This document shows, one piece after another, positions 5,793 through 5,814 of a stretch of 5,814 nt of DNA. The translations under genes and the position numbers were made by a program. Position 1 is the stretch's first letter; the number at the start of each line of letters is the position of its first letter. Source of the stretch: Cyanobacteria bacterium UBA8156 (GTDB taxonomy: Bacteria > Cyanobacteriota > Cyanobacteriia > Pseudanabaenales > Pseudanabaenaceae); contig DMPD01000213.1 in the NCBI GenBank assembly GCA_003456125.1, positions 1-5,814 on the forward strand. Direction: 5' to 3'. Below the pieces are notes generated by a model. The model did no database searches, was not told the origin of the DNA, and saw only the letters and a program-made list of their open reading frames with translations.

Positions 5793-5814
5793 TCGGAGCT
5801 CTGGTCGGAGCTCT
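5793..5814. repeat. 10-bp direct repeat TCGGAGCTCT, two copies
   Basis: TCGGAGCTCT occurs at 5793-5802 and again at 5805-5814, a period of 12 bp, each copy holding the palindrome GAGCTC. The second copy ends exactly at the window edge, so more copies may follow outside. Confidence 0.55.

Larger units (their letters stand above)
5662..5814 (-). promoter_or_regulatory. upstream region of the PatA-like gene (cut by window edge)
   Basis: These 153 bp precede the PatA-like start and should hold the cassette's promoter, but I find no clear -35/-10 pair. The region contains a Shine-Dalgarno GAGGT (5666-5670), an array of 15-bp repeats (5715-5759) and a 10-bp direct repeat at the right edge. A 36-codon open frame ends in the ATGA overlap at the PatA-like start, but it lacks an ATG start and is bounded by a stop, so it is not called as a gene. 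Confidence 0.45.

Noticed and set aside
5210..5814. Minus-strand frame open from within the PatA-like gene to the right edge, with K-L-T-A-like repeats
   Set aside because: Most of it is the alternative frame of the PatA-like gene, and the peptide repeat simply reflects the 15-bp DNA repeat.
1..5814. CRISPR array, tRNA or rRNA gene, insertion sequence
   Set aside because: I saw no regularly spaced repeats with unique spacers, no cloverleaf with a conserved T-loop, no rRNA core motifs, and no transposase motifs or terminal inverted repeats.

Overview
The window looks like a chromosomal segment of a moderately GC-rich cyanobacterium. The octamer GCGATCGC (HIP1, a cyanobacterial genome signature) occurs eight times in the first 3.2 kb. 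The protein families also fit: a PatA-type response regulator followed by CheY and CheW, tandem ComFB domains, and a cyanobacterial CbiQ/EcfT protein. I cannot name the genus from the sequence.

Layout. Positions 1-324 (+) are the 3' end of a CbiQ/EcfT-type membrane transporter gene. It is joined by an ATGA overlap to 321-1232 (+), a serine hydrolase of the class A beta-lactamase/penicillin-recognising fold with no evident signal peptide. Converging on it from the minus strand (1254-2264) is a protein with two ComFB domains arranged as an internal duplication. Divergent from that gene, 2320-2778 (+) encodes a small unknown protein with a transglutaminase-like His...Asp signature. It overlaps by 10 bp, tail to tail, a minus-strand gene (2769-3386) for a coiled-coil protein with one C-terminal membrane segment.

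From 5661 down to 3442 on the minus strand lies a chemotaxis-type cassette: a PatA/PixG-like regulator (PATAN plus receiver), a stand-alone CheY-like receiver (PixH-like) and a CheW-like adaptor (PixI-like). In cyanobacterial pix/pil/hmp clusters these genes usually precede a methyl-accepting chemoreceptor and a CheA kinase that steer type IV pilus motility. Neither is present here; the next gene downstream is the coiled-coil membrane protein.

How the parts may work together (inference): the PatA-CheY-CheW proteins would relay a signal to pilus motility or a related output. The coiled-coil membrane protein may be a local partner or anchor. The ComFB protein may add cyclic-dinucleotide sensing, since ComFB-family proteins of cyanobacteria have been reported as cyclic-dinucleotide receptors. 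The transporter/hydrolase pair at the left appears to be a separate unit. Non-coding signals of note are 15-bp tandem repeats upstream of the PatA-like gene, and a candidate promoter, paired direct repeats and a small hairpin in the 161-bp gap before the CheY gene. No RNA genes, insertion sequences or CRISPR arrays were seen.
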